Source of the DNA: Candidatus Sumerlaeota bacterium
GTDB lineage: Bacteria > Sumerlaeota > Sumerlaeia > SLMS01
Assembly (NCBI GenBank): GCA_007133495.1
Contig: SLMS01000230.1
Coordinates: 1 to 35,343, forward strand
Direction of reading: 5' to 3'
DNA length: 35,343 nucleotides
Shown here: positions 1 through 10,074 of the stretch, one piece after another
Position numbering within the stretch: the first letter of the stretch is position 1
How the letters are laid out: every line of letters begins with the position of its first letter
The notes under the pieces: generated by a model
The model's input: only the letters and a program-made list of their open reading frames with translations
Told to the model about the DNA's origin: nothing
Databases searched by the model: none
Translations under genes and position numbers: made by a program

Positions 1-528
1 GACGTTGACGCCATCGAGCTTCAAGAGACGGTTGAACGCAGTCGTGACGCGCACGGGCGGCACCTCAGTGCCTAGTGTGGAAGCTGGCCACCGAAGGCTT
101 CCAGCCCGTGCGTGCCACACCGAGCAACCACAACCGCCACCTGCCACCCCGCAGGCCGCCCTCACACCCCGATCAACACCCCGGCCGACCCACACTCATG
201 CTGGGAGACCCGCAATGGGCTCGATGAACGCCGCCCGGAGACTCGCTGACATCACTACGTAGAGGTCAGGCACCATGGCTGCCTACCACGTTATCGCCAC
301 TCTCTTCAGCCATCGTCCGCCTGGGCTACTTCTCCTGAACCTGGCGACCGGGCCAGCAACCGTCTGCCCCAGCATCCTGGAGAGTGTGCGGTAGGCGAAG
401 AGCCATGTAGCAGGAACGTACAGTTTGAGGTACTAGTAGCAGTACCTGTTTAGGTACGTCTTGTAGTGTCGATACTGCTACCGAGGCGCTGCAGCCGCCA
501 ACCAACCGAGACCAGGGGGCGATGCCAC
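1..528. other. Left-edge region with no supportable gene
   Basis: No open frame here looks like a protein: frames are short, interrupted by stops, and rich in Pro/His/Arg. Local base composition is less G+C-rich than in the rest of the window, with runs such as GTACTAGTAGCAGTACC (431-446). A 39-codon frame at 275-394 has no clear ribosome site and no recognisable sequence. The last part (about 466-528) lies where the N-terminus of the downstream heptosyltransferase should be, and seems to hold pieces of it in different frames. Low-quality sequence at a contig edge or a decayed gene would both fit. Confidence 0.6.
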
Positions 529-1494
529 ATGCGCGCGCGCGAAGTCTTCCCCAACGCCCGCGTCGCCGTCGTCGGCCGGCCCCACGTCGTCCCCCTCTTC
601 CAGCCCCACCCCTACGCGGACGAAGTCATCGCCGTGGACGATTCGAGCCGCGCAGGCTTCATGGCCGGCGCCCGCCTCGTCCGGAACCTCCGCGCCGGCA
701 TGGGGTTCCTGCTGCCCAACTCCCTCAAGACCGCCAGCTTCTTCGCCGCAGCCGGCCTGCCCGTCCGCATCGGTTACGACCGTGACGCACGCCGCATGCT
801 CCTCACCCACCCGGTCGCCCTCCGCCCCGAGGACCTTGCCGTCCACGAGGTGCGCTACTACCTCCGCCTCCTCCACTTCTGGCAGGACGAGGCAATGGCC
901 CCGGCCCCTCTCCGGCTCGAAGTAACCGCGGAAGAACGCGCCCGCGCGGCCCAATGGCTCGCCGAACGTGGCATCGAACCCGGCAGCTTCCTTGTCGGCG
1001 TCAACCCCGCCGCGGTGTACGGCACGGCAAAGCGCTGGCTGCCGGACCGGTTCGCCGCGGCAGCCGCACACTTCGTCCAGCGCCACGGTGGCCGCGCCGT
1101 CGTCACCGGCCTACCCGAAGAACGCTCCGTCGCCCAGGCTGTCTGCGACGAGGGAGGACCCGCGTTCTACAACGCCGCGGGTGAGATGACCCTCCGCGAG
1201 CTCATGGCCTTCCTCTCCCACTGCTCGCTGTATATCACCAACGACAGCGGCGCCATGCACCTTGCCGCCGCCCTCGGCACGCCCACCGTCGCCGTCTTCG
1301 GCAGCACGGACTGGGTCACCACCGCACCCCTGGGCCCCCACACCCGCATCGTCCGCGTTGAAACACCCTGCGCTCCGTGCCTCCTGCGCCACTGCCCCAT
1401 CGATCACCGCTGCATGACCGGCGTCGGCACGCACATGGTGCTCGAAGCGGGCGAAAGCGTCCTCGAAGAGGCCCGCACCGCCGCCGCCCGCTGA
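529..1494 (+). CDS. GT9 glycosyltransferase, ADP-heptose:LPS heptosyltransferase type, 5' end damaged
   Basis: Probable lipopolysaccharide core heptosyltransferase, adding L-glycero-D-manno-heptose from ADP-heptose at the inner membrane. The C-terminal half carries the GT9 signature NDSGAMHLAAALGTPTVAVFG, and near the end the Cys pattern CAPC...CP...CM that is usual in WaaF-like (heptosyltransferase II) proteins. The reading frame is open back to a GTG at 466. I chose the ATG at 529 (321 aa), which has GGGGG nine bases upstream. Family members normally begin with a strand-turn ending in GDxxMxxPALRALR; that motif is absent in this frame. Codons for G-D-A-T lie at about 517-528 in another frame, so the gene is probably frameshifted or truncated at its start. 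The substrate is inferred from family only. Confidence 0.75.
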   Translation: MRAREVFPNARVAVVGRPHVVPLFQPHPYADEVIAVDDSSRAGFMAGARLVRNLRAGMGFLLPNSLKTASFFAAAGLPVRIGYDRDARRMLLTHPVALRPEDLAVHEVRYYLRLLHFWQDEAMAPAPLRLEVTAEERARAAQWLAERGIEPGSFLVGVNPAAVYGTAKRWLPDRFAAAAAHFVQRHGGRAVVTGLPEERSVAQAVCDEGGPAFYNAAGEMTLRELMAFLSHCSLYITNDSGAMHLAAALGTPTVAVFGSTDWVTTAPLGPHTRIVRVETPCAPCLLRHCPIDHRCMTGVGTHMVLEAGESVLEEARTAAAR

Positions 1495-1516
1495 ACACAC
1501 CATCTCCGTGGTGAAT

Positions 1517-1544
1517 AGTCTTTCTTATAGAGACTCCAAAGACT
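1517..1544. terminator. Possible hairpin between convergent genes
   Basis: AGTCTTT (1517-1523) and AAAGACT (1538-1544) form 7-bp inverted arms with a 14-base loop. They lie in the 50-base gap between the convergent heptosyltransferase and sigma-54 regulator genes, and the arm ends abut the regulator's stop. There is no long T run, so a terminator role is only inferred from position. Confidence 0.3.
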
Positions 1545-2900
1545 CTACCCGGCCTCCACGCCGAGTTCCTTCAGCCGGCGCTGCAACGTCCGCCGCGAAA
1601 TCTTCAGCATCTCCGCCGCACGCGTCCGGTTGCCTTCGCAGAAATCCAGCGTGCGCTTGAGATACTCGGTCTCCACCTCCTCCAGGGGAAGCCCGAGCGG
1701 GAAATGCAGCCCTTCGGTTTGTACCTCGCCCTTGAAAGTTGAGCGGGGAAGGTCCTCCGCCTTCAGCACGTTGCCACGGAGGAAAACGAAAGCGTTCTCC
1801 ATGACGTTGCGCAATTCGCGTATATTTCCCGGCCAGTGATAACTCGCGAGCACCTCAAGGGCTTCCTTGGAGAGTTCCGGCACCTCCCGGTGATTCTCGC
1901 GGGCAAGCTCCTCCAGAAAATGCCGCGCAAGCGCCGGAATGTCTGCCCTCCGCTGCCGCAGCGGCGGCAGCGTGATGGACACCACGTTCAGCCGGTAATA
2001 GAGGTCCTCCCGGAACCGGCCCTCTGCCACGTCCTCCGCAAGATCGCGATTCGTCGCCGCAAGGATGCGCGTGTCCACCGTGATGGTTTCCGAACCGCCG
2101 ACCCGTTGCAGCTCCTTCGATTCAAGAATCCGCAGCAACTTCACCTGCATGGCCAGCGGCACCTCGCCGATTTCGTCGAGGAAGATCGTCCCGCCGTGCG
2201 CCACCTCGAAGCGGCCCTGCCGCCGGCTGACCGCACCGGTGAACGCGCCCCGCTCGTGCCCGAAAAGCTCGCTTTCCAGCAGTGTCTCCGGCAGTGCAGC
2301 GCAGTGCACCGCCACGAACGGCTTCCGCGCCCGCGGGCTCGCCTGGTGGATCGCCCTTGCCAGCACCTCTTTTCCCGTTCCGCTCTCCCCCAGCAGCAGC
2401 ACGTTCGCCCGCGTCGGCGCAATCAGGCGCACCTGATCGTAGATGCGCTGCATCTCCGTCGTCTCGCCCACCATCCCGTCTATACCAAAGCGCCGGCTGA
2501 CCTGCTCCCGCAGGTTGCGGTTCTCCTGCAAGAGGTTGCAGTGCTCCGCCGCCTTCTCCACCAGGATGCGCAGCTCCTTCACGTTCACCGGCTTGGTCAG
2601 ATAGTGCCAGGCACCCTCCTTCAACGCCTCCACCGCATTCTCTATCGTTCCGTACGCAGTCATGATAATCACAACCGGCGGGTTGGGCAGCGACGTGGCA
2701 TGCCTCAGCACCCCCATCCCGTCCAGCCCCTCCATGCGCAGGTCCGTCAGCACGATATCTATCTTTTCCGAGTTCATGACCTGAACGGCCTGCTCGCCAC
2801 TCGGCGCGGTGAAAAGCTCGTGGTCCGTCCTCTTGAAAGCCATACGGAGGCCTTCAAGAATCTCCTCCTGATCGTCAACAAGCAACAGGCGCAAGCGCAT
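1545..2900 (-). CDS. NtrC-family sigma-54-dependent response regulator
   Basis: A two-component transcription activator for sigma-54 promoters. Domains in order: receiver (about 1-120) with acidic pocket VDD, phospho-acceptor Asp53 in LTDLRMEG and the conserved Lys in LTKPVN; AAA+ domain (about 145-375) with Walker A GESGTGKE, the sigma-54-contact loop GAFTGA and a Walker B of the FLDEIGE type; C-terminal Fis-type helix-turn-helix (about 410-445, GNRTRAAEMLKISRRTLQRR). It is full length. The ATG at 2900 is preferred because GGAG lies 11 bases upstream; an in-frame GTG at 2912 would add four residues. It follows the DUF502 gene by about 39 bases on the same strand, so the two are likely cotranscribed. 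No cognate histidine kinase is in the window, and I found no convincing -24/-12 promoter in the spacers, so its targets lie elsewhere. Confidence 0.93.
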   Translation of the reverse strand: MRLRLLLVDDQEEILEGLRMAFKRTDHELFTAPSGEQAVQVMNSEKIDIVLTDLRMEGLDGMGVLRHATSLPNPPVVIIMTAYGTIENAVEALKEGAWHYLTKPVNVKELRILVEKAAEHCNLLQENRNLREQVSRRFGIDGMVGETTEMQRIYDQVRLIAPTRANVLLLGESGTGKEVLARAIHQASPRARKPFVAVHCAALPETLLESELFGHERGAFTGAVSRRQGRFEVAHGGTIFLDEIGEVPLAMQVKLLRILESKELQRVGGSETITVDTRILAATNRDLAEDVAEGRFREDLYYRLNVVSITLPPLRQRRADIPALARHFLEELARENHREVPELSKEALEVLASYHWPGNIRELRNVMENAFVFLRGNVLKAEDLPRSTFKGEVQTEGLHFPLGLPLEEVETEYLKRTLDFCEGNRTRAAEMLKISRRTLQRRLKELGVEAG

Positions 2901-2939
2901 GGGGCGGGACACTCCGGAAATCAGAATACAAACCCAACA

Positions 2940-3740
2940 TCAGCGGAGGAAGCCGGAAGGTGGAATGTCCTCCACTTCCCGGTCCTCTATGGTAAGCGGC
3001 CCAAGCTTCGGCATATCCGGCTCCGAGCCAAGACCGCTGAAGCGCTGGGCATGGAATTCCTCCGGAGAAAGGATGCCACCGCTGATAATGATCCGGGCAC
3101 CCTGCTCCACGGGAATATTCGTGTCGTAAACGTCCTCGGACGGAACAAAAAGAAGAAAACCGGACGTGGGGTTCGGCGTCGTCGGAAGAAATATCGTCAC
3201 CAGCACCGTCCCGTCCGGTTTCTTCGCCACCTCGCTTGTGGCAAAGCCGATCACCCACACGCCCCTCCGCGGATACTCAAAAAGCACCACCCGCTTGAAA
3301 GAGTCCTTCCGCGACATCGTGAACGTCTGCAGCACCTCTTTCGGCGTATTGTAGAAAAACTTAACGATCGGCACCTGGCTCACCAGCTTCTCCAACAGGC
3401 TGATGATCTTCTTCACCGCAAAGAAGGTGGACAGCCACCCAATCAGGAAGATCACCACCAGCGCCAGCACAAACGAAATGAGGTACCGCACCACCGTCAC
3501 AGCGGCGTCATCCCGATCCCACGTCTCATCGATAAGGGTGAACGCACCATCCACCAACCCGCCGAACAGAAACTCGGTCCCCCTCACGATGAAGGAAACC
3601 GCCCACAGCGCTATGAACACCGGGATGATGACGATGAGACCCGTGAAGAAAACACGCCGCAGATGCTCCCACGTCGTGGGGTGGCGCTTGTCGTTGGATT
3701 TCGGCTTGATTCCGAACTTCCTGGCCTTCTTTCCGAACAT
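2940..3740 (-). CDS. DUF502 family inner-membrane protein
   Basis: A 266-aa protein of the DUF502 family; its biochemical role is unknown. A short basic N-terminus is followed by two strong membrane spans (about residues 30-55 and 85-115; see the runs GLIVIIPVFIALWAV and FVLALVVIFLIGWL). A soluble beta-rich domain follows, including the family-typical stretch with PIVKFFYNTPKEVLQTF and the patches VLFEYPRRGVWVIGF and TTPNPTSGFLLFVP. The ATG at 3740 has no good ribosome site. A GTG at 3749 has GGGAG about ten bases upstream and would add three residues. The gene precedes the sigma-54 regulator on the same strand and is divergent from uup. Confidence 0.85.
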   Translation of the reverse strand: MFGKKARKFGIKPKSNDKRHPTTWEHLRRVFFTGLIVIIPVFIALWAVSFIVRGTEFLFGGLVDGAFTLIDETWDRDDAAVTVVRYLISFVLALVVIFLIGWLSTFFAVKKIISLLEKLVSQVPIVKFFYNTPKEVLQTFTMSRKDSFKRVVLFEYPRRGVWVIGFATSEVAKKPDGTVLVTIFLPTTPNPTSGFLLFVPSEDVYDTNIPVEQGARIIISGGILSPEEFHAQRFSGLGSEPDMPKLGPLTIEDREVEDIPPSGFLR

Positions 3741-3749
3741 CGGTTTCAC

Positions 3750-4051
3750 GTGAGGGGGGCTCCCGCCTTCAAAAGGTGGCCTCTTCCGGCAATCCGGCTT
3801 ATCCGGACCCATGCCATCGGGGAAAGGTAAGGAACTCCCTCCGTGCAGAGCAAGCAGGGACGCGCCCCGCCGCCGTACCGCCCGCATTATCCGCCCCCGA
3901 TACCCCCACAGCCACCCGCACCCCGGCGCCAGCGCCCCCTCCCGAAGGGGCAGCACCTCTCGCTCCCGCGGCCCTCCACGCCAGCGCCGCACGGAGCGCC
4001 ACACCACCACGCCCCTTGCGGCGCCACGCTCCCCACCACTATACACACACC
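3750..4051. other. Divergent spacer between the DUF502 gene and uup
   Basis: About 300 bases between two divergent genes. The frame upstream of uup stays open to 3776 but encodes a Pro/Ala/His-rich stretch unlike the family, so I treat it as non-coding. A small dyad CCCCT-CCCGA-AGGGG lies at 3936-3950. TCCGG recurs three times at close spacing around 3786-3808. I could not pick out a convincing -35/-10 pair. Confidence 0.5.
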
Positions 4052-5989
<1,938 letters not shown>

Positions 5990-5993
5990 CATC

Positions 5994-6551
5994 CTACCCC
6001 GCGCGCCGCACGAACGCCAGCCGCGTCATCCCGTATAGACGCTCATCCCCGCACTCCCACCCCCGCGGGAGCAACAAGTCCTCGCTCCGGTGCACCTCGC
6101 ACACCGCAAGCGTCTCCTCCGTGACGAACGGCCCCAGCTCCGCCGCCCCCAGCACCTTCGCACAAAGCCCCGAATGGTACGGCGGCATGAGCAGCAGCAG
6201 GTCCGCCTTCCCCTCCGGCAGCATGGCCCGCCGGAGAACTTCCGGCGCTGCGCCCTTCAGCACCTCGCACCGGTCATTGTAGCGTAGCTTGTCTATATTC
6301 GCCTGAAGGCAGCCGGCCGCCTGCGGAGCCGCCTCCGCGAACGTCACCCACGCCGCGCCGTTGCTCAGCGCCTCCAGCCCCACGGCACCGCTACCGGCGA
6401 ACACGTCCATCACCACCCCCCCCCCGATCGTGGGCCGCAGGATGTTGAACAGCGCCTCCCGCACGCGGCCCCGCAGCGGCCGCGTGTCCAGCCCCTCCGG
6501 CGTCTGCAGTTTCGTCCCGCGCCGCTCACCCGAAATGATCCGCACCGTCAC
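5994..6551 (-). CDS. rsmD: RsmD-like 16S rRNA (guanine-N2) methyltransferase
   Basis: A 185-aa SAM-dependent methyltransferase of the RsmD family, which methylates G966 of 16S rRNA during 30S assembly. It has the N-terminal RIISGERRGTKLQTPEG, the TRP-xx-RVREALFNIL element and SAM motif DVFAGSGAVGLEAL (49-62). The catalytic motif normally reads [D/N]PPY; here it is Met122-Pro-Pro-Tyr125 (codon at 6186-6188), so the usual acidic residue is missing. The GTG start at 6551 overlaps the upstream stop as GTGA and has AAGGAG seven bases upstream, so it is translationally coupled to the DUF374 gene. It is the last gene of the long minus-strand run. Confidence 0.85.
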   Translation of the reverse strand: MTVRIISGERRGTKLQTPEGLDTRPLRGRVREALFNILRPTIGGGVVMDVFAGSGAVGLEALSNGAAWVTFAEAAPQAAGCLQANIDKLRYNDRCEVLKGAAPEVLRRAMLPEGKADLLLLMPPYHSGLCAKVLGAAELGPFVTEETLAVCEVHRSEDLLLPRGWECGDERLYGMTRLAFVRRAG

Positions 6552-7282
6552 TCTTTCTCTCCTTGTGCAATCGGGCAGCCCACCTCCGCCGCGTCCGCCA
6601 GCATCTGCCGGCGCAACTCCCCCGCCAGCACATCCGCGTCCGCCTCCGCCTCCGGGAGCGGAAAGTCACGCAAGCGTATAGACACTCGTGAAAACGGCAG
6701 CGGCAGGAAAAGCCTGTCCCAGGAGCGGAACCGGATCGACTTCCGGCAGCCCACCGTAACGCTCACCACACGCGCCCGTGAAGCTCGGGCTATACGCACG
6801 AAACCCGGTTTCGGCACCGCCGCCGGGCCCCGCGGCCCGTCCACCGCAAGCAGCCCCACGTGCCCCGCCTCAATCTCGTTCACCAGCCCGAACGACCCCG
6901 CCGCCGCGCGGCTCTTCGACGAACCCTTCACCACCCGCAGCCCAATCGCCTGTATAGCCGCGTCCAGCACCAGCCCGTCCCTGCTCGGACTCGTCATGAC
7001 GCACGCCTCCCGTCCCACGCTCCGCGCCACCGCGGCGCACGGCATCAACGCGAAAAACATCCCGTGCCAGCACGCCACCAACAGCCGGTCCTCCGAAAGA
7101 TACATCCGCCGCAGCTCCTCCCTGCCCGCCGGGTCAAGCCGCCAGGTGCGCACAAGCACCCGCAGCAGCACCAGCCCCGCCGGAAGGAGTGCCTTCTCGA
7201 TGAAGGCGAACTTGAACGAACGCCAGGACGAACGCCCCTTCCGCGAGCGCGGCTTCCCTGCGGGCTTCGGAGAGGAACTCAT
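6548..7282 (-). CDS. DUF374 lysophospholipid acyltransferase family protein
   Basis: A 244-aa membrane-associated acyltransferase-like protein of the DUF374 group, often found with lipid A or envelope lipid genes; its substrate is unknown. After a basic N-terminus and a hydrophobic segment (about 31-46) come ACWHG with His73 (the likely catalytic His), SRDG (100-103), KGSS (119-122), DGPRGP (148-153) and SWDRLFLPLPFSR. The order and wording match DUF374 closely. The ATG at 7282 overlaps the upstream stop as ATGA; no separate ribosome site is evident, so coupling is likely. A GTATAGAC site at 7285 lies directly across the junction with the upstream gene. Confidence 0.87.
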   Translation of the reverse strand: MSSSPKPAGKPRSRKGRSSWRSFKFAFIEKALLPAGLVLLRVLVRTWRLDPAGREELRRMYLSEDRLLVACWHGMFFALMPCAAVARSVGREACVMTSPSRDGLVLDAAIQAIGLRVVKGSSKSRAAAGSFGLVNEIEAGHVGLLAVDGPRGPAAVPKPGFVRIARASRARVVSVTVGCRKSIRFRSWDRLFLPLPFSRVSIRLRDFPLPEAEADADVLAGELRRQMLADAAEVGCPIAQGEKE

Positions 7283-9462
7283 TCGTATAGACGCCGTGAT
7301 GCCTCATCAGGATCCAGCGGCACCAGCGAGGGACTCAGGTCCAACCCCGGCAGGAACCCCGCCTCCAGCCCCAGCGGGATGCGCTTGCGCGGCCGCGGCT
7401 TCGCCAACTCCTCCCGCACGGACTGCGTCCGCCGGCGCGGCTCCATCAGCGCCAGCACGCGCCCGAGCTGCTCCTCCGCCAGAGGCAGTTCGATCCGCCG
7501 GCCCGTCCTCCGGTCCACGTAGCTATACGCGCCGTAACGCAGCACCGCAACGCCCTCCCGGCCGATCTCCCCCGTCTCCCGCCGGCCGTCCAGCAGGTCC
7601 GGATTCAGATCGAGTGCATCCTCCCCCGCAAGCTCCGGCCAGGCGCGCAACTCCTCCCTGTCTATCACCGCAAGCGTGTCCGCTTCCCGCCGCGCATCGC
7701 GGAGGCTGCGCCTTACCCGGTCGTACCGCCGGTAATCCGGCCAGGCGTTCACGAGCCGCTCATACGCCCGCACGGCCAGCTCCGGAGTCGGCGCATTGTC
7801 GCCGCGCCGTTCCAGTTCCCGCGCCGCCCGGTGCCGCGCCCGCGCCGCCCGGCGTTCATCCCCCATTCGGTCGTATAGACCCGCCGCGTCCACGTACCGC
7901 CCCTCCCGCCGGTACGCCAGCCCCAGCCGCTGGCCCCACCACTCGCCATCCGGTGAAACGAACCAGTCCGGATCGACTGCCACCGCGGCATTGGGCAGTT
8001 CCGGCTCCGGAAACGGGTCCTGGAACGGCAGAAACAGCATCCGCGCCAGCCAATCCGTCAGAAACAACCCGCGCGCCCGCTCCACCAGCGTCGTGCGCCT
8101 CATGCGCGCCTCCTCCGCCGTCAACGAGCGCTCCAGCACCTGCGGGTCCCGCGCATGAAGTATATACCCCCACCACCGGCCATTGATCGTCCGCACCGCT
8201 TGGCGCAGCTCCGGCAGCGGATCATACTCCGGCTTCCGCAGTATCGCCTCAGCGCGTGCATCCCAGCCGCCGCGCGCAAACCGGCCCTCCAGGAGCTGCT
8301 CCAGCCGCACCGCCGCCAGCGGCCGATTCCCCTCCGCCTGCGCCACGGCCGCCTCCGCCGCGAGCGCCGCCGGCAGCGCCCGCGAGCCGGGATAACTCCG
8401 CTGATAGCCAGCCACGGCCTCCCGGAACGGCGGAAGGCCCTCCTCATAGTCCCGCAGCACCAGGTGCCGCACTATATCACGATAGACGCCGAACTCCTCC
8501 GGCGAACGGAACGACTCGCCGCCCTCCAGCACCTCGCGCGATGCAGTCCGCACCTCGCGCTCCTCCGCAAAACGCCGCAGCAGCTCGCGATGGCCGCTCC
8601 GCCGCACGCCGGTCCAGCCCTGAAGCTGAAGCTCCCGCTCGTACCAGAAAACCGCCGCCCAGTCCCGTCCCTGCTCCACCGCCCGCGCAGCATTCTGCCG
8701 CGCCTGCAGCGCCGCCACCCGCGTCCGCCGCTCCCCGAGCGAATCGAGCACCGTCTGCGCACGCTCCTCCGCACTGCCGGACGTGCCCACCGCCACCGCA
8801 CCCCTTGCAGTGTATAGCTCCCTCCGCTGCTCCGGCGTCAGGTATAGACGGCCAATGAACGCGTACTCGGCCACGTCGAACGGCAGGGAAAGCAGCGGGA
8901 AAATCTGCCCCTGCGCCAGCGACATCACGGGGTCGAGCGCCGCATTTACGGTGCGCTGAAGCCGCGCGTACCGCCGGTCCGCGCGCGCCTCAAGAAAACG
9001 CTGCCGCGGCTCCTCCCGCCGCAGGAGCTCCTCCATGTTCCGCGTCACCTGACTGCGCCGGTACCCGGAAAGCGTGCGCCGCTGCTCGCGCACGGTCGGC
9101 AGCGGCCGGTCCACCGAAGCCGAAAGCGCGGCAAGCGCGCTCGAAATTGGCCGCGGGACCGACCGCGCCGTCGTCGCCGCACGCTCCATCTCCCGCCGCT
9201 CTTCCGCCACGTCCCGCACCGCCTCCGCATCCCCCAGAACCGCCGCCCGCAGCGCCTGCTGCACCTGCCGCTCCGTCAGCCCAACCTCCCGCTCCTCCGC
9301 CGCATCCTCCGCCCACACCGGTGTATAGACAAAAAACCCGGCAAGCAGCAATGCGGCCACCAGGAAGCACCTGTTAAGCACAAACGCACCGCACCCGCTC
9401 TCACCCGGGCAGCCATGCCTGCGCCCTCTGTACAGCAAACCAGACGGAACCGCCCTCGTCAC
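7279..9462 (-). CDS. Secreted TPR-like hypothetical protein
   Basis: I do not recognise a named family. The 727-aa product begins with an Arg-rich n-region, a hydrophobic stretch (about 30-49, with VAALLLAGFFVYT) and a probable cleavage after VWA, so it should be exported. The rest is Arg/Glu-rich and helical, with A-x-x-x-R spacing typical of TPR or solenoid folds (for example around residues 330-400 and 500-560), ending in a Pro-rich tail. The GTG start at 9462 overlaps the previous stop (GTGA) and has GGGAGG six bases upstream, which decides the start despite the long n-region; a GTG at 9381 would give a more ordinary signal peptide. It holds four GTATAGAC sites (7285, 7873, 8842, 9323). 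Confidence 0.8.
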   Translation of the reverse strand: MTRAVPSGLLYRGRRHGCPGESGCGAFVLNRCFLVAALLLAGFFVYTPVWAEDAAEEREVGLTERQVQQALRAAVLGDAEAVRDVAEERREMERAATTARSVPRPISSALAALSASVDRPLPTVREQRRTLSGYRRSQVTRNMEELLRREEPRQRFLEARADRRYARLQRTVNAALDPVMSLAQGQIFPLLSLPFDVAEYAFIGRLYLTPEQRRELYTARGAVAVGTSGSAEERAQTVLDSLGERRTRVAALQARQNAARAVEQGRDWAAVFWYERELQLQGWTGVRRSGHRELLRRFAEEREVRTASREVLEGGESFRSPEEFGVYRDIVRHLVLRDYEEGLPPFREAVAGYQRSYPGSRALPAALAAEAAVAQAEGNRPLAAVRLEQLLEGRFARGGWDARAEAILRKPEYDPLPELRQAVRTINGRWWGYILHARDPQVLERSLTAEEARMRRTTLVERARGLFLTDWLARMLFLPFQDPFPEPELPNAAVAVDPDWFVSPDGEWWGQRLGLAYRREGRYVDAAGLYDRMGDERRAARARHRAARELERRGDNAPTPELAVRAYERLVNAWPDYRRYDRVRRSLRDARREADTLAVIDREELRAWPELAGEDALDLNPDLLDGRRETGEIGREGVAVLRYGAYSYVDRRTGRRIELPLAEEQLGRVLALMEPRRRTQSVREELAKPRPRKRIPLGLEAGFLPGLDLSPSLVPLDPDEASRRLYE

Positions 9463-10064
9463 CCGTCACCTCCCCCGCGTGCCCCCCTGATGCGCTCGGA
9501 GTCATCCTCCGTAAGGAACCCCGCCTGTACCATCTCCTCCAGTTCGAAATCGGACTTGTCCGCCAGCGCCACGAGCCGCTCCGGCAGCCGTTCCCCTTCC
9601 GGTTCCGGCGGCTCCGGCACCGGCGCACTCTCAACCGGCTTGGGGGCGGGCTTCGGCGGCTCCTCCTGCGCCTTTTCTTCCGGCTTCTCTTCCCCCTCGC
9701 GGCGCGCCTGCATCTCCATCTCCGCTAGCTGCAACGCCACTTCCGCCTTTGAGGGCATCTTCCGCGCCGCCTCCTGCGCCTCGCTCCGTTCCAGGAACTG
9801 CTTGCCCATCGTCCGCCGGATCGCCTTCACCTCCTCCTCCGACAGCCGGCCGGACGCGCGCAATTTGTCCAGATCCCGCGGGGACATACCGAACGGCGTC
9901 TCCATCCTCTCCACCCGCCGCGAAAAGTAATGCCGCAGCACACGCGTCAGGACAAACAGCAGCACCAGCGCAATCGCCACCCCGACCCCGGCGAAAAAAA
10001 CCGGGCGGATGCCCTCGTCGAAAAGGAACACGGTAAACGCCAGCAAACCGGCGGGAGAAGTCAC
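9459..10064 (-). CDS. Single-span membrane protein with two SHOCT-like motifs
   Basis: A 201-aa protein of unknown function. A membrane span lies at about 22-40 (run AGVGVAIALVLLFVL). Then comes a short helical motif (62-84, PRDLDKLRASGRLSEEEVKAI), a charged helix, a Pro/Glu/Lys-rich linker (about 125-160) and a second motif of the same shape at 172-193 (ELEEMVQAGFLTEDDSERIR). Both fit the pattern [DE]L-x-x-[LM]-x-x-[SA]-G-x-L-[ST]-E-[ED]-[ED], resembling the SHOCT oligomerisation motif. The GTG start at 10064 has GAGG eight bases upstream and follows the stop of the DnaA/TPR gene by ten bases. It overlaps the next gene by four bases. A membrane partner of the DnaA/TPR protein is possible but only inferred from position. 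Confidence 0.8.
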   Translation of the reverse strand: MTSPAGLLAFTVFLFDEGIRPVFFAGVGVAIALVLLFVLTRVLRHYFSRRVERMETPFGMSPRDLDKLRASGRLSEEEVKAIRRTMGKQFLERSEAQEAARKMPSKAEVALQLAEMEMQARREGEEKPEEKAQEEPPKPAPKPVESAPVPEPPEPEGERLPERLVALADKSDFELEEMVQAGFLTEDDSERIRGARGGGDG

Positions 10065-10074
10065 CGGAGAAACC

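Noticed and set aside
275-394. A 39-codon frame near the left edge
   Set aside because: No good ribosome site, no homology I recognise, and it lies in a region of doubtful quality.
1836-3830. A 664-codon + strand open frame opposite the sigma-54 regulator and DUF502 genes
   Set aside because: His/Arg/Pro-rich translation with no domain; it is the antisense of two clearly recognised genes in a G+C-rich genome.
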